The notes beneath the pieces were generated by a model that was not told where the DNA came from, searched no databases, and saw nothing but the letters and a program-made list of their open reading frames with translations. The translations under genes were made by a program, and so were the position numbers. From positions 2,418,001 to 2,482,000 of the forward strand of contig NZ_CP126084.1 in NCBI RefSeq assembly GCF_030122845.1: DNA of 64,000 nt. Direction: 5' to 3'. Source of the stretch: Paenibacillus woosongensis. Its GTDB lineage: Bacteria > Bacillota > Bacilli > Paenibacillales > Paenibacillaceae. The first letter of the stretch is position 1. Each line of letters opens with the position of its first letter. Below, one piece after another: positions 18,332-27,473 of the stretch.

Positions 18332-18360
18332 GTATGAAGGCTGCTGGCCTAGGCATACTA
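18332..18360 (+). promoter_or_regulatory. Candidate sigma-G (forespore) promoter before tepA
   Basis: GTATG (18332-18336), 17-nt spacer, CATACTA (18354-18360). Both boxes fit the sigma-G consensus GHATR/CATNHTA. It lies 48 nt before the tepA ATG, just after the RNase J terminator. Confidence 0.6.
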
Positions 18361-18408
18361 ACGACACGATGAATAATTACTGGCCAGCGCCGAAAGGAAG
18401 TGTCGAGG

Positions 18409-19170
18409 ATGAATGAGCAACATCACAAGTCAAGCTATACGGCGAACGACGCAGCGGAGCCTGCACCTGAAGTTCCAGGAGGGGAAAAGACGGCAGCCGC
18501 GGTCACCGAAACGATCCAGCAGCTAGGTCAGACCGCAGTGCCTGCGCCCGGGGAATCCAACGTGTATTGCTTGACGATCATAGGACAAATCGAAGGGCAT
18601 CTTGTGCTGCCTCCGCAGAATAAAACGACCAAATATGAGCATTTGATTCCTCAATTGGTAGCAGCCGAGCAGAACCCTCGCATTGAAGGGATTTTAATTA
18701 TTCTGAATACAGTAGGCGGTGATGTCGAAGCCGGATTGGCGATTGCGGAAATGATATCTTCGCTGTCCAAGCCGACCGTCACGGTGGTGATCGGCGGCGG
18801 ACACAGCATCGGTGTGCCGATTGCCGTCGCTTCCGATTATTCGTATATCGCCGAGAGTGCGACGATGACGATTCACCCCATCCGCATGACAGGGCTTGTG
18901 ATCGGTGTGCCGCAAACGTTCGAGTATATCGAGAAAATGCAAGAGCGCGTCGTGCGATTTGTGACGGCCCACTCGCAAATCTCCGAGAATACGTTCAAGG
19001 AGCTCATGTTCAAGACCGGAGAGCTGAACCGTGATATCGGCACGGCTGTAGGAGGGAACGATGCGGTGAGGAACGGGCTGATTGATGGAATCGGCGGAAT
19101 CGGCCAAGGACTTGCCAAGCTGAATGAACTGATCGAATCGCGGCGTGCGGGAGGAGGACTTACACAATGA
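18409..19170 (+). CDS. tepA: ClpP-like serine protease TepA
   Basis: A member of the ClpP/crotonase fold family named TepA (translocation-enhancing protein) in B. subtilis and also implicated in spore protein turnover. It has 253 residues: an unconserved N-terminus (about 1-50) and a ClpP-like domain with [18 protein letters not shown] (100-117), nucleophile S133 in GGGHSIGVP and H156 in MTIHPIRM. The ATG at 18409 is chosen because AAAGGAAG lies 8 nt before it. Its stop overlaps ylzJ. The sigma-G-type promoter suggests forespore expression, which would fit degradation of small acid-soluble proteins during germination. Confidence 0.9.
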   Translation: MNEQHHKSSYTANDAAEPAPEVPGGEKTAAAVTETIQQLGQTAVPAPGESNVYCLTIIGQIEGHLVLPPQNKTTKYEHLIPQLVAAEQNPRIEGILIILNTVGGDVEAGLAIAEMISSLSKPTVTVVIGGGHSIGVPIAVASDYSYIAESATMTIHPIRMTGLVIGVPQTFEYIEKMQERVVRFVTAHSQISENTFKELMFKTGELNRDIGTAVGGNDAVRNGLIDGIGGIGQGLAKLNELIESRRAGGGLTQ

Positions 19171-19400
19171 CTCATTATACGATTTTGCCGCAAGACGTTT
19201 ATTGGAACTGGGACGACCAGGAAACGAAAGACAGCTATACGGAAATTGAGCTCGGCGGCGTGTTGATGCAGGTCAGGATGGAGCAGGACAATCGGGCAAC
19301 GATTATCCGGCTGCTGCGCTGCTCTCTGGACGATTATCTAAATCCGGCCTATACGCCTGGGCAGCAGGTTACGTTTATCCCAATTTTGCGCAAATCATAA
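19167..19400 (+). CDS. ylzJ: YlzJ-like protein
   Basis: A 77-residue protein of the YlzJ family, function unknown, found only next to tepA in Bacilli. It is rich in Trp/Tyr/Asp near the N-terminus ([14 protein letters not shown]) and has no signal or membrane segment. It overlaps the tepA stop by 4 nt, so the two are translationally coupled and probably work together or are merely co-expressed. Confidence 0.85.
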   Translation: MTHYTILPQDVYWNWDDQETKDSYTEIELGGVLMQVRMEQDNRATIIRLLRCSLDDYLNPAYTPGQQVTFIPILRKS

Positions 19401-19428
19401 AGAGTCTATAGGTTGCCCCCAGTGATTA

Positions 19429-19437
19429 TGGTATAAT
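19429..19437 (+). promoter_or_regulatory. Extended -10 promoter before spoIIIE
   Basis: TGGTATAAT (TG at 19429-19430, TATAAT 19432-19437) with no good -35. The start codon follows 25 nt later. Confidence 0.5.
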
Positions 19438-19461
19438 ATTCATCTAGGGGGTGATCTTCGT

Positions 19462-22176
19462 TTGGCGCGAAAAAAGAAGAAAAAAAAGGCAGCACTGGGC
19501 AGTATGCTCAAGTATGAAATATATGGGATCATCCTGATTACGCTATCGATTATCGCCTTGTCCGGGGAGGCCGCAGTTGGCCGGACATTATCGAAGATGT
19601 CCGCACTTGTCCTCGGCAAGTTCTATTTCGTAATTCCTTTGATCGGGATTTTCATTGGGCTCAGCGTGATGATAAGCCGCAAATGGCCGTCCCGCTGGAA
19701 TACTCGCCGCAGTGGAGCGCTACTCGCCGTGCTGTCGCTGGTTTTGATGAGCACGATTTTTTCCATGGAGAAGAAGCTTGCTCCATCGGTGTCATTATCG
19801 GCGGGAAATATTATGTCGCAAATTCATCATGATCTTCAAACCGCCTTGTTCGGCCCAACGCTTGAGGATACCGGGTTCAGCCTGCTCGGTCTCGATATCA
19901 GCGGGGGCTATGTCGGCGGGCTTGAATTTGCCCTGCTCTATTCTCTGTTCGGCATTGCCGGAGCGAAGCTGATCATGATCGTGATGATGGCGATCAGTTT
20001 CATGCTGATTACTGGTCTGTCTTATGTCGATTTATTTCGGTTGATTCGTAAAAATGTAAGCGGAGTGGGAGCCGATTTCGGCCGGAAGCTGAGAATGCTG
20101 CGTCCTGTTCCCGTCAAAAGAGAGAAGCGGCCATCTGCATCTCCGGATCGGGAAACCCGGTATGAGGATGAAACGGAGGAAGAGGAGGAGGAGTTTCCTG
20201 CGTCCCCTAAGCCGCAGAACAAGCCGGTATTTTTTCAGCTGTTTAACTTTAAGCCCCGTCCGAAGCAGACAGGCAGCTCTGGGGATTTCAGCGAGGAGTT
20301 GGGGGGGCGATTCGCGGAGGACGAGCCGTTACATACTTCCGGAGTGAATTGGAATGAACTCGATTATGCAGGCAGCAATACTTCCGTCCCTGAAGGAGCG
20401 AGATTCGATCCTTACACCGGTGAACCGATTCTGCAGCGGAACGACCAGGCAGATGTCGGTCCCATTATTCGCGATTTCTTCGACAATATACAGCATGAAG
20501 GACGCTCCGGCGAAAGTGAATCTGAAGCGGAGGAGCAGCAGTCTGGCGAATCGGAAGTATGGCCGGATGCCTTGGCTTCCATAGAGGATTACAGCCCGCC
20601 GGAGCTGAACACAGCTGAGGCGGACGCCGTGGAAATGAATGCAATCTCCCAAGAGATTTCGGAAGGGGAAAGTGCTGAAACCTCTGAAGAGGGTATTCAA
20701 GAAGAAGGGGACAAGCCCGAAGAACCGGCACCCCCGCCGAAGCCGGCTCCCAAGCCGTATAAATTGCCGCCGTTCCGTCTGCTGTCCAAGCCGGCAGGCA
20801 GCGGCAAGTCCGGTGATCAGGCGGATTACAAGCAAACCGCTCGAAAACTGGAGGCGACACTGGAGAGCTTCGGGGTAAGGGCGCGCGTGCTGGAGGTTGT
20901 TCGCGGACCTGCCGTTACCCGGTATGAAATTCAACCGGACATCGGGGTCAAGGTGAGCCGGATCGTCAATCTGACGGACGATATCGCCTTGGCGCTTGCA
21001 GCGAAGGATATCCGCATGGAGGCGCCGATTCCCGGCAAATCGGCGATCGGCATCGAGGTGCCGAACAACGAGGTATCTCTCGTTACGATGCGGGAAGTGA
21101 TGGAAACCCCGGTTTTCCAAGATGCTGAATCAAAATTGTCCATCGCCTTTGGGCGGGATATCTCGGGACAGACGATTGTAGGGAACCTGGCTAAAATGCC
21201 ACACTTGCTCGTTGCCGGGGCAACAGGTTCTGGGAAATCGGTATGTATCAACGGTATCATTACCAGTATTCTATACAAAGCAAAGCCGGATGAAGTAAAG
21301 TTCATGATGGTCGATCCCAAAATGGTTGAGCTAAATGTCTACAACGGGATTCCTCATTTGCTAGCCCCGGTCGTCACCGATCCGAAGCGGGCTTCACTGG
21401 CCCTGAAAAAGATCGTAGTGGAAATGGAAAAACGCTATGAGCTGTTCTCCAAATCGGGCGCCCGCAATGTAGAAGGCTACAATCTGATGATGAAGGACAA
21501 TCCGGAGGCCATTCTCCCGTACATTGTCGTGATCGTCGATGAGCTTGCCGATTTGATGATGGTCGCGGCGAACGATGTAGAGGATGCAATCGCCCGCCTG
21601 GCGCAAATGGCCCGGGCTGCCGGCATCCACCTGATTATCGCCACGCAGCGTCCGTCGGTGGATGTAATCACCGGCGTAATCAAAGCCAATATTCCATCCC
21701 GAATCGCGTTTGGTGTATCCTCCCAGGTAGATTCCCGAACCATTCTGGATATGGCAGGGGCGGAGAAACTGCTCGGCAGAGGCGATATGCTGTTTATGCC
21801 GATGGGAGCCTCGAAACCGATCCGCGTGCAGGGCGCCTTCATGAGCGATCAGGAGGTCGAAGCGATTGTAGGTTACGTCCGCGATCAAGGGCAGGCTGAA
21901 TATGACGACAGCCTCGTCCCCGAGGTGGATGAAGAAATGCAGGAAATGGAGGAGGTCGTGGATGAACTGTTCGATCAGGCCGTACAGATCATCCTCGAAG
22001 CGAAGCAGGCCTCGGTTTCGCTGCTGCAAAGACGGATGCGCATCGGTTATACCCGTGCGGCGAGATTGATTGATTCAATGGAAGCGCGCGGCATCGTCGG
22101 TCCGTATGAAGGAAGTAAACCTAGGGAAGTACTGATCTCTTTGGAGCAGTTCAAGCTCGGGAAAGTATCTTCGTAA
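19462..22176 (+). CDS. spoIIIE: DNA translocase SpoIIIE/FtsK family
   Basis: A membrane-anchored hexameric DNA pump that clears DNA through a closing septum; in sporulation SpoIIIE packs the chromosome into the forespore. It has 904 residues: four membrane segments (about 15-190), a long acidic, Glu/Pro-rich linker (about 230-440), the alpha/beta motor with Walker A GATGSGKS (586-593) and Walker [12 protein letters not shown] (about 690), and a C-terminal winged-helix gamma domain (about 835-900) that reads polarity motifs. It starts with TTG at 19462 after GGGGGTGAT. B. subtilis carries spoIIIE here and sftA elsewhere. Confidence 0.93.
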   Translation: MARKKKKKKAALGSMLKYEIYGIILITLSIIALSGEAAVGRTLSKMSALVLGKFYFVIPLIGIFIGLSVMISRKWPSRWNTRRSGALLAVLSLVLMSTIFSMEKKLAPSVSLSAGNIMSQIHHDLQTALFGPTLEDTGFSLLGLDISGGYVGGLEFALLYSLFGIAGAKLIMIVMMAISFMLITGLSYVDLFRLIRKNVSGVGADFGRKLRMLRPVPVKREKRPSASPDRETRYEDETEEEEEEFPASPKPQNKPVFFQLFNFKPRPKQTGSSGDFSEELGGRFAEDEPLHTSGVNWNELDYAGSNTSVPEGARFDPYTGEPILQRNDQADVGPIIRDFFDNIQHEGRSGESESEAEEQQSGESEVWPDALASIEDYSPPELNTAEADAVEMNAISQEISEGESAETSEEGIQEEGDKPEEPAPPPKPAPKPYKLPPFRLLSKPAGSGKSGDQADYKQTARKLEATLESFGVRARVLEVVRGPAVTRYEIQPDIGVKVSRIVNLTDDIALALAAKDIRMEAPIPGKSAIGIEVPNNEVSLVTMREVMETPVFQDAESKLSIAFGRDISGQTIVGNLAKMPHLLVAGATGSGKSVCINGIITSILYKAKPDEVKFMMVDPKMVELNVYNGIPHLLAPVVTDPKRASLALKKIVVEMEKRYELFSKSGARNVEGYNLMMKDNPEAILPYIVVIVDELADLMMVAANDVEDAIARLAQMARAAGIHLIIATQRPSVDVITGVIKANIPSRIAFGVSSQVDSRTILDMAGAEKLLGRGDMLFMPMGASKPIRVQGAFMSDQEVEAIVGYVRDQGQAEYDDSLVPEVDEEMQEMEEVVDELFDQAVQIILEAKQASVSLLQRRMRIGYTRAARLIDSMEARGIVGPYEGSKPREVLISLEQFKLGKVSS

Positions 22177-22199
22177 TAGCTCCTACAGCTGATATATGG

Positions 22200-22240
22200 C
22201 GGCAGATCCTTGAAGTACAAGGGTCTGCCGTTTTAATTTT
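22200..22240 (+). terminator. spoIIIE terminator
   Basis: CGGCAGATCCTTG, 5-nt loop, CAAGGGTCTGCCG, then TTTTAATTTT. Confidence 0.88.
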
Positions 22241-22270
22241 GCTCTGCGAGAAAGGATTCTTTTTTGGAGT

Positions 22271-22300
22271 GCATAGGAAAGGGCGGCAGTAGTCATAATA
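22271..22300 (+). promoter_or_regulatory. Consensus sigma-G promoter of sleB
   Basis: GCATA (22271-22275), 18-nt spacer, CATAATA (22294-22300). Both boxes match the sigma-G consensus GHATR/CATNHTA exactly. It also decides the start codon: an ATG at 22301 would lie before the transcription start, so the ATG at 22349 is used. Confidence 0.78.
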
Positions 22301-22348
22301 ATGTCATCCATCTATGTTAATCCACAAAAGAAAGGTAGAGCTAAACGT

Positions 22349-23182
22349 ATGAAAAAATCGAGAATATGGTTTGCTACCGGTTTAGTGCTGCTTTTGTGCG
22401 GGGCATTGTTCGGAGCTTATCGGCTTTGGCATAGTACGCCCGCTATGGCGGAAAGAAGCGAGGAGCCGAAATCTTCCCTTCCTGTATTCAGCGAACAGGT
22501 GATCCAGTATGGCGCCTTTGGAACAGATGTCTATGAGCTTCAAGGCCGGCTGGGTTTTCTAGGATTTTATCATGGCAAGCTCGATAGTTATTTCGGTCCT
22601 AAGACACTGGAATCCCTCAAATGGTTCCAGTCGGAGTTTGGCATGCCGGTTGACGGTCTGGCCGGGCCGAAAACGAAGCTGAAGCTTTACAATGCCACGA
22701 AGGAATGGAAGCCGGGCATGGAGTATGCGACTGGCGAGACCGAAGCAAATAAAGGGGCAGAGAGTGCGTCCGAGCAGGCTGAAGGGAACACGTCGGCAGA
22801 TTTATCCTCCGGTAACGCGATGGGACTGTCGGCCAATGACCTGAAAATCATGGCTAATGCCGTATACGGCGAAGCCCGCGGGGAACCTTTTGAGGGACAA
22901 GTCGCCGTGGCAGCAGTAATTCTTAACCGCGTGAAGTCGCCGAGCTTCCCCAATACGGTATCGGGCGTCATTTTCGAGCCGCTCGCCTTTACTGCGGTCG
23001 CTGATGGCCAAATCTGGCTTGAACCGAACGAGAGTGCAAAGAAAGCGGTACAGCAGGCATTGAACGGCTGGGATCCGACCGGCGGCTGCCTGTATTACTT
23101 CAACCCGGAGACAGCAACCTCGAAATGGATCTGGAGCCGTCCTCAGGTTAAAACGATCGGTAAGCATATTTTCTGTATGTAA
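22349..23182 (+). CDS. sleB: Spore cortex-lytic enzyme SleB
   Basis: A germination-specific lytic transglycosylase that cuts spore cortex peptidoglycan. It has 277 residues from the ATG at 22349: basic N-terminus and signal/anchor (about 4-25), a peptidoglycan-binding domain (about 52-115, GAFGTDVYELQGRLGFLGFY region), an acidic linker, and a Hydrolase_2/CwlJ catalytic domain with E175 in YGEARGEP and a C-terminal WIWSRPQVKTIGKHIFC segment. The upstream sigma-G promoter fits expression in the forespore. Unlike in B. subtilis, no ypeB partner follows. Confidence 0.9.
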   Translation: MKKSRIWFATGLVLLLCGALFGAYRLWHSTPAMAERSEEPKSSLPVFSEQVIQYGAFGTDVYELQGRLGFLGFYHGKLDSYFGPKTLESLKWFQSEFGMPVDGLAGPKTKLKLYNATKEWKPGMEYATGETEANKGAESASEQAEGNTSADLSSGNAMGLSANDLKIMANAVYGEARGEPFEGQVAVAAVILNRVKSPSFPNTVSGVIFEPLAFTAVADGQIWLEPNESAKKAVQQALNGWDPTGGCLYYFNPETATSKWIWSRPQVKTIGKHIFCM

Positions 23183-23196
23183 ATAACGTTTTGGCA

Positions 23197-23240
23197 GGAA
23201 GCAGCCGTTCATGGGATCGGGTTGCTTCTTTACTTTGCCA
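23197..23240 (+). terminator. sleB terminator
   Basis: GAAGCAGCC paired with GGGTTGCTTC (23198-23206 with 23219-23228), then TTTAC. The tail is short, so a moderate-strength terminator. Confidence 0.6.
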
Positions 23241-23311
23241 TAGTATAGAATGGAACTAAAATTATTGAGGTAAAATGTGACAAGACAGTCTCTTGTAAAG
23301 GAGTTTTCATT

Positions 23312-24592
23312 TTGAATAAAACTGTATTTGAGCGGGGTAAAGCCGGCAACATTAGAATTCACGTTCTGCCGACGACCAGATTCAAAACATTTGCGGTATC
23401 GCTCTATGCGGGAATTCCTCTGCATGAGGATACAGTAACGACTACAGCGTTGACTCCGTTCGTGCTGCGGCGGGGCACGGTATCGTACCCGGAAACCATT
23501 CAATTTCGCGAGCAGCTTGAGCATTTGTATGGCGCCGGATTTGGCTTCGATGTATACAAGCGGGGGAATTATCAAATCGTTCAGTTCCGCATGGATACCA
23601 TTAATGATGAATTTGTATCCAGCGACGACTCCTTGCTGCGCAAAACCTTCTCTTTCCTTGGGGAGGCTGTAACGAAACCTATTACGGAGAACGGCGCATT
23701 CCGGGAATCCTATGTGAGCTCGGAGCGGGAGACGGTTCGCAAGAAGCTGGAGGCGATCATTAACGATAAAATACGTTATGCCGCGGAGCGCTGTATGGAG
23801 GAAATGTTCCAGAACGATCCTTATCGCCTGCATCCGCTCGGTCAGCGTAAAGACTTGGACCAAATCACAGCAAAGTCGCTGTATGCGGCATTTCAGCAAT
23901 GGTTGCAGCAGGCGAACCTTGATTTTTACGTTGTTGGCGATACGACCCTTGCCGAGGTGCAGGAGCTTGTAGAGCAGCATTTCAACTGGGGACGCTCGGC
24001 CATTCCGGAATACGTTCCCGCACAGAGCCATTTGACCAGCGACGATGTTCGCGTCGTCGAAGAAGTGCTTGACGTGAATCAAGGCAAGCTCAATATGGGT
24101 CTGAGCATCCCGGTTACTTATGGCGACGACCGCTATGCCGCAGCTTTGGTGTATAACGGAATTTTAGGCAGCTATCCGCATTCCAAGCTGTTCATTAATG
24201 TCCGCGAGAAGGAAAGCTTGGCTTATTACGCGGCATCAAGATTCGATGGCCATAAAGGAATCGTCTCGATTCAATCCGGAATCGAAATCGCGAATTACAA
24301 TAAAGCGCTAGAAATTATTAAAGCACAGCTGGCAAGCCTGCGCGAAGGGCAGATCAGCGAGCTTGAAATGTCGCAGACGAAGGCGATGATTCGCAATAGC
24401 CTGCTGGAAATGCAGGATTCCGCATTTGATTTGATTGCATATGATTTCAACCGGGTGTTGTCCGGCCGGGAGCGGCCGGCGGAGGAGCTCCTCCGGCAGA
24501 TCGAAGCGATTACGCCCGAGGATGTCGTTAGCGTAGCGAATTCGGTCAAGCTCGACACGATTTACTTTTTGACAGGGAAGAAGGAGGTGTAG
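23312..24592 (+). CDS. ymfF: YmfF, M16-family subunit lacking the zinc motif
   Basis: A 426-residue M16-type protein. Both M16 halves are recognisable, but where an active member would show HxxEH the sequence reads around FREQLEHLYGAGFGFDV with no such motif, so it is predicted non-catalytic. It pairs with the active YmfH encoded 3 nt downstream, most likely forming a heterodimer like other split M16 peptidases. It starts with TTG at 23312 after AAAGGAG. The same pair lies after spoIIIE in B. subtilis. The substrate is unknown. Confidence 0.88.
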   Translation: MNKTVFERGKAGNIRIHVLPTTRFKTFAVSLYAGIPLHEDTVTTTALTPFVLRRGTVSYPETIQFREQLEHLYGAGFGFDVYKRGNYQIVQFRMDTINDEFVSSDDSLLRKTFSFLGEAVTKPITENGAFRESYVSSERETVRKKLEAIINDKIRYAAERCMEEMFQNDPYRLHPLGQRKDLDQITAKSLYAAFQQWLQQANLDFYVVGDTTLAEVQELVEQHFNWGRSAIPEYVPAQSHLTSDDVRVVEEVLDVNQGKLNMGLSIPVTYGDDRYAAALVYNGILGSYPHSKLFINVREKESLAYYAASRFDGHKGIVSIQSGIEIANYNKALEIIKAQLASLREGQISELEMSQTKAMIRNSLLEMQDSAFDLIAYDFNRVLSGRERPAEELLRQIEAITPEDVVSVANSVKLDTIYFLTGKKEV

Positions 24593-24595
24593 CGG

Positions 24596-25876
24596 ATGGA
24601 ATTCATCACGCATGAACGACTAAAAGAGACGGTGTACCGGGAGACGATGGACAATGGTTTGCAGGTGTATGTGCTTCCGAAGCCGGGATTCCAGAAAACG
24701 TATGCCACCTTCTCTACCAAGTATGGCTCGATTGATAATCATTTCCGGGTGGAAGGAGAAGTCGAGACGAAGGTGCCCGACGGAATCGCCCATTTCCTGG
24801 AGCATAAGATGTTCGAGGAGCCGGAAGGCGATATTTTTGCCAAATTCGCTTCTTTAGGCGCCTCTGCGAACGCTTTTACCAGCTTTGAACAGACCGTATA
24901 TTTGTTCTCCGCGACCGAGAATGTCATGGAGAATATTGAGACGCTCGTCAATTTTGTGCAAAATCCTTATTTCACAGACCAGAACGTGGAAAAGGAGAAG
25001 GGCATCATCGGCCAGGAAATCGGCATGTACCAGGATAATCCGGATTGGCGCGTATATTTCGGCTTGATCGAGGCTATGTACGCCGTACATCCCGTTCACA
25101 TCGATATCGCCGGGACGGTGGAATCCATTGGCACGATTACCAAAGAGACGCTTTATAAGTGCTATGACGCTTTTTACCATCCAAGCAATATGCTTCTATT
25201 CGTAGTGGGCGGTGTCGATCCGGAGGAAGTATTCTCGCTGGTACGGAGCAACCAGGCTAAGAAGAGCTATTCGCCGCAAGGAGAAATTCAACGGTTGTTC
25301 GATCCAGAACCGAACGAAGTTCACGAGAAGCGCAAGGTGATCAAACTTCCGGTTTCACTACCGAAATGCCTTTTTGGGTTTAAAGAGACGAATATTGGAA
25401 TTACGGGCGAGGCTCTGCTTCGCCGGGATCTTGCGCTTAAGCTGGCCTTGGATCTGCTAATCGGCTCCAGCACGAAGCTGTATCAGAAGCTGTATGACAT
25501 GGATCTGATTTCGGATAGCTTTGGCCACGAATTCAACAGCAACCCGAATTATGCTTTCTCCGCGATTGGCGGAGACACCAAGGACCCGGACCGTCTGCTG
25601 GAGATCTTTACGGAGGAGACGAAGTTGATACTCGCCTCGGGGTTCCAGAGTGACGATTTTGAGCGCGCACGCAAGAAAAAAATCGGCGGTTATTTGCGGA
25701 TGCTGAACTCCCCCGAAAATATCGCCCACGAGTTTACACGATACCGCTTCCGGGGCGGAGATCTGTTCTCCGTATTGCCGATATATGAATCCTTGACCTT
25801 GGAAGAGGTGAATAACCGGCTGCGCGAGCATATGGACTGGAACCAGCTGGCCGTATCGCTTGTCGTTAGTCCGTAA
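24596..25876 (+). CDS. ymfH: YmfH, active M16 zinc peptidase subunit
   Basis: The catalytic partner of YmfF, 426 residues, the same length as YmfF. It has the zinc motif HFLEH (about residues 62-66) and the distal glutamate in GIIGQEIGMYQDNP about 75 residues on. It is related to AlbF, a bacteriocin-maturation peptidase, and to pitrilysins. The ATG at 24596 follows AAGGAGGTG. The ymfI gene starts 4 nt after its stop, so ymfF-ymfH-ymfI read as one operon. Confidence 0.9.
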   Translation: MEFITHERLKETVYRETMDNGLQVYVLPKPGFQKTYATFSTKYGSIDNHFRVEGEVETKVPDGIAHFLEHKMFEEPEGDIFAKFASLGASANAFTSFEQTVYLFSATENVMENIETLVNFVQNPYFTDQNVEKEKGIIGQEIGMYQDNPDWRVYFGLIEAMYAVHPVHIDIAGTVESIGTITKETLYKCYDAFYHPSNMLLFVVGGVDPEEVFSLVRSNQAKKSYSPQGEIQRLFDPEPNEVHEKRKVIKLPVSLPKCLFGFKETNIGITGEALLRRDLALKLALDLLIGSSTKLYQKLYDMDLISDSFGHEFNSNPNYAFSAIGGDTKDPDRLLEIFTEETKLILASGFQSDDFERARKKKIGGYLRMLNSPENIAHEFTRYRFRGGDLFSVLPIYESLTLEEVNNRLREHMDWNQLAVSLVVSP

Positions 25877-25879
25877 GAC

Positions 25880-26647
25880 ATGAACAGCTATCATGGGACA
25901 GATAAAAGCATTGGGGAAATGACGGTGCTGATTACGGGGGCGAGCCGTGGCATTGGTGCCCAGATCGCCCTTCGTTTTGCCGCGGTCGGAATGAATATTG
26001 TCATTCATTATAGGAAATCACATGAAGCCGCTAATGAAGTGGCCAGAAAATGCCTGCAAGTCGGTGCAAATGTATGTACCGTTTATGCGGATCTTGGAAG
26101 CCGGGAAGAGATTTACCGGATGAAGGAGAAGCTGGAGAGCCGGGGCCTTAAGCCGGATATTCTGGTGAACAATGCGGGGATTTCCCACTACGCTCTGCTG
26201 TCGGATGTATCGGAAGAGCAGTGGGATGAAGTGATGAACATCAATTTGAAAAGCGTGTTTCTGTGCAGTCAGGCATTTATGCCCTACATGATTAACCAAC
26301 GGTTTGGCCGCATTATCAACGTTTCCTCTGTCTGGGGAATTTCCGGGGGAGCTTGCGAAGCCGTATATTCGGCGGCGAAGGGAGGCGTAAACGCCTTTAC
26401 GAAGGCTCTTGCTAAAGAGCTGGCACCTTCCGGCGTTACGGTCAATGCAGTAGCTCCAGGAGCCGTTAAAACGGACATGATGGAACGGTTCGCTGCAGAG
26501 GAGATCCGTATGCTGGAAGAGGAGATTCCTGCAGGAAGACTGGCTTCGCCCGAGGAAATCGCTTCGCTGGTGTATTTCCTTGCGCTGCCTGAATCCGGCT
26601 ATATTACGGGACAGATCATTAGCCCCAATGGCGGCTGGCTGACCTGA
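25880..26647 (+). CDS. ymfI: SDR-family oxidoreductase (YmfI, FabG-like)
   Basis: A short-chain dehydrogenase/reductase of 255 residues. The NADP-binding motif is TGASRGIG (about 18-25), NNAGIS follows at about 95, the catalytic Ser is in NVSSVWG and the YxxxK pair in YSAAKGG (about 162-168). It resembles 3-oxoacyl-ACP reductases, but the substrate is not known; the YmfI position after ymfH is conserved. The start is uncertain: ATG 25880 has no clear ribosome site, and ATG 25919 starts at the domain but is only 2-3 nt from GGGGA. Confidence 0.85.
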   Translation: MNSYHGTDKSIGEMTVLITGASRGIGAQIALRFAAVGMNIVIHYRKSHEAANEVARKCLQVGANVCTVYADLGSREEIYRMKEKLESRGLKPDILVNNAGISHYALLSDVSEEQWDEVMNINLKSVFLCSQAFMPYMINQRFGRIINVSSVWGISGGACEAVYSAAKGGVNAFTKALAKELAPSGVTVNAVAPGAVKTDMMERFAAEEIRMLEEEIPAGRLASPEEIASLVYFLALPESGYITGQIISPNGGWLT

Positions 26648-26791
26648 TGCCGGGCTTCAAGCTAAATTCTACTGTTAAGGCAAGGAATGGCGCAGCTGTT
26701 TCGCCTGATTCCACGTATAAATAAGCCGAATAAATCGCATATTACGACTGTTGATTTTAAATCTCACGTTCAACCGAAGGAGGTTTTAAAC

Positions 26792-27046
26792 ATGTCAACA
26801 GTACTCAAAAATTTCGATACCTGGAAACAATTTTTGGGTGAACGCGTCAAACATGCGGAAAGATCGGGCCTCAGCGAGGAAACGATCTCTCACCTTGCCT
26901 ACGAGATCGGCAGCTTCCTGGATGAAAAGGTCGATCCGCAAAACGCTTCTAACCGGGCCCTGAAAGAGCTGTGGGATGTCGGAAATGAAGAAGAGCGCAA
27001 GACCATTGCCCGGCTGATGGTGAAATTGGCTAAGGAAAACGCATAG
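26792..27046 (+). CDS. ymfJ: DUF3243 protein YmfJ
   Basis: An 84-residue, mostly helical, soluble protein of the DUF3243 family (YmfJ), function unknown. It begins MSTVLKNFDTWKQFLGERV and contains LAYEIGSFLDEKVDP. The ATG at 26792 is chosen because AAGGAGG lies 7-8 nt before it; a longer in-frame start at 26687 is not conserved. It has its own terminator. Position between ymfI and rodZ (ymfM) is conserved, although the ymfK gene found between them in B. subtilis is absent. Confidence 0.87.
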   Translation: MSTVLKNFDTWKQFLGERVKHAERSGLSEETISHLAYEIGSFLDEKVDPQNASNRALKELWDVGNEEERKTIARLMVKLAKENA

Positions 27047-27058
27047 TTTGCGAAAGGC

Positions 27059-27090
27059 AAAGCTCCCTGTTATGGGGAGCTTTTCTACCA
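27059..27090 (+). terminator. ymfJ terminator
   Basis: AAAGCTCCC, 7-nt loop, GGGAGCTTT, then TCT. Confidence 0.75.
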
Positions 27091-27195
27091 TTTTATACAG
27101 GCGCTTGCCTTTCGAAAATATTTTATATATCATAAAACACGTATTGTTCTTGTTCGCTTTCATTCTGCAAACTTTTCACTTTTCTGTCAATGAAT

Positions 27196-27225
27196 GCAGG
27201 AATAATGGCCTATATTGTCGAATTA
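27196..27225 (+). promoter_or_regulatory. Consensus sigma-H promoter in the ymfJ-rodZ gap
   Basis: GCAGGAATA (27196-27204), 12-nt spacer, GTCGAATTA (27217-27225). Both boxes fit the sigma-H consensus RnAGGAwWW / RnnGAATww. A Spo0A-box-like TTGTCGAA (27215-27222) overlaps the -10. The transcript would start near 27232 and meet a terminator at 27291. Confidence 0.65.
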
Positions 27226-27231
27226 GTGTTC

Positions 27232-27320
27232 TATGAAGGGATTTTGACAATGAAGTACATATATTTGTAGGTCTTTTTGAGTACGACGATAAAAGATGGC
27301 GTTACTGGTCGTCTTTTTTT
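27232..27320 (+). ncRNA. Predicted short sigma-H transcript (sRNA or attenuated leader)
   Basis: The interval between the sigma-H promoter and the terminator is about 90 nt. It contains a possible six-codon ORF, MKYIYL (ATG 27250, stop TAG 27268-27270), with AAGGGA at 27236-27241 as a ribosome site 8 nt before the ATG. A leader peptide followed by a terminator is the layout of an attenuator; it could equally be a free small RNA. No known RNA family is recognised. Inference only. Confidence 0.4.
27291..27320 (+). terminator. Terminator upstream of rodZ
   Basis: AAAAGATGGC, 7-nt loop GTTACTG, GTCGTCTTTT (10 bp with two wobbles), then further T residues. No gene ends before it, so it serves the sigma-H transcript. 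Confidence 0.78.
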
Positions 27321-27473
27321 GGTGAAATAGTACACATGAATAATGACCGGCCGTGAAGCGTAACAATTGTACCGGGAAATACGTTATTTAATCGGAAGGC
27401 TGCTTTCATTTCAAATTGTATTTTTAAATTTAAAATATAATTCTATTTCAATTATTTGCAGGAGGTGATGGAC

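Noticed and set aside
22802..24082. Reverse-strand open frame of 426 codons
   Set aside because: It spans the sleB end, a terminator and ymfF on the other strand; a shadow, not a gene.
27048..27236. 62-codon frame after ymfJ
   Set aside because: Begins at the ymfJ terminator, has no ribosome site and runs into the sigma-H promoter.
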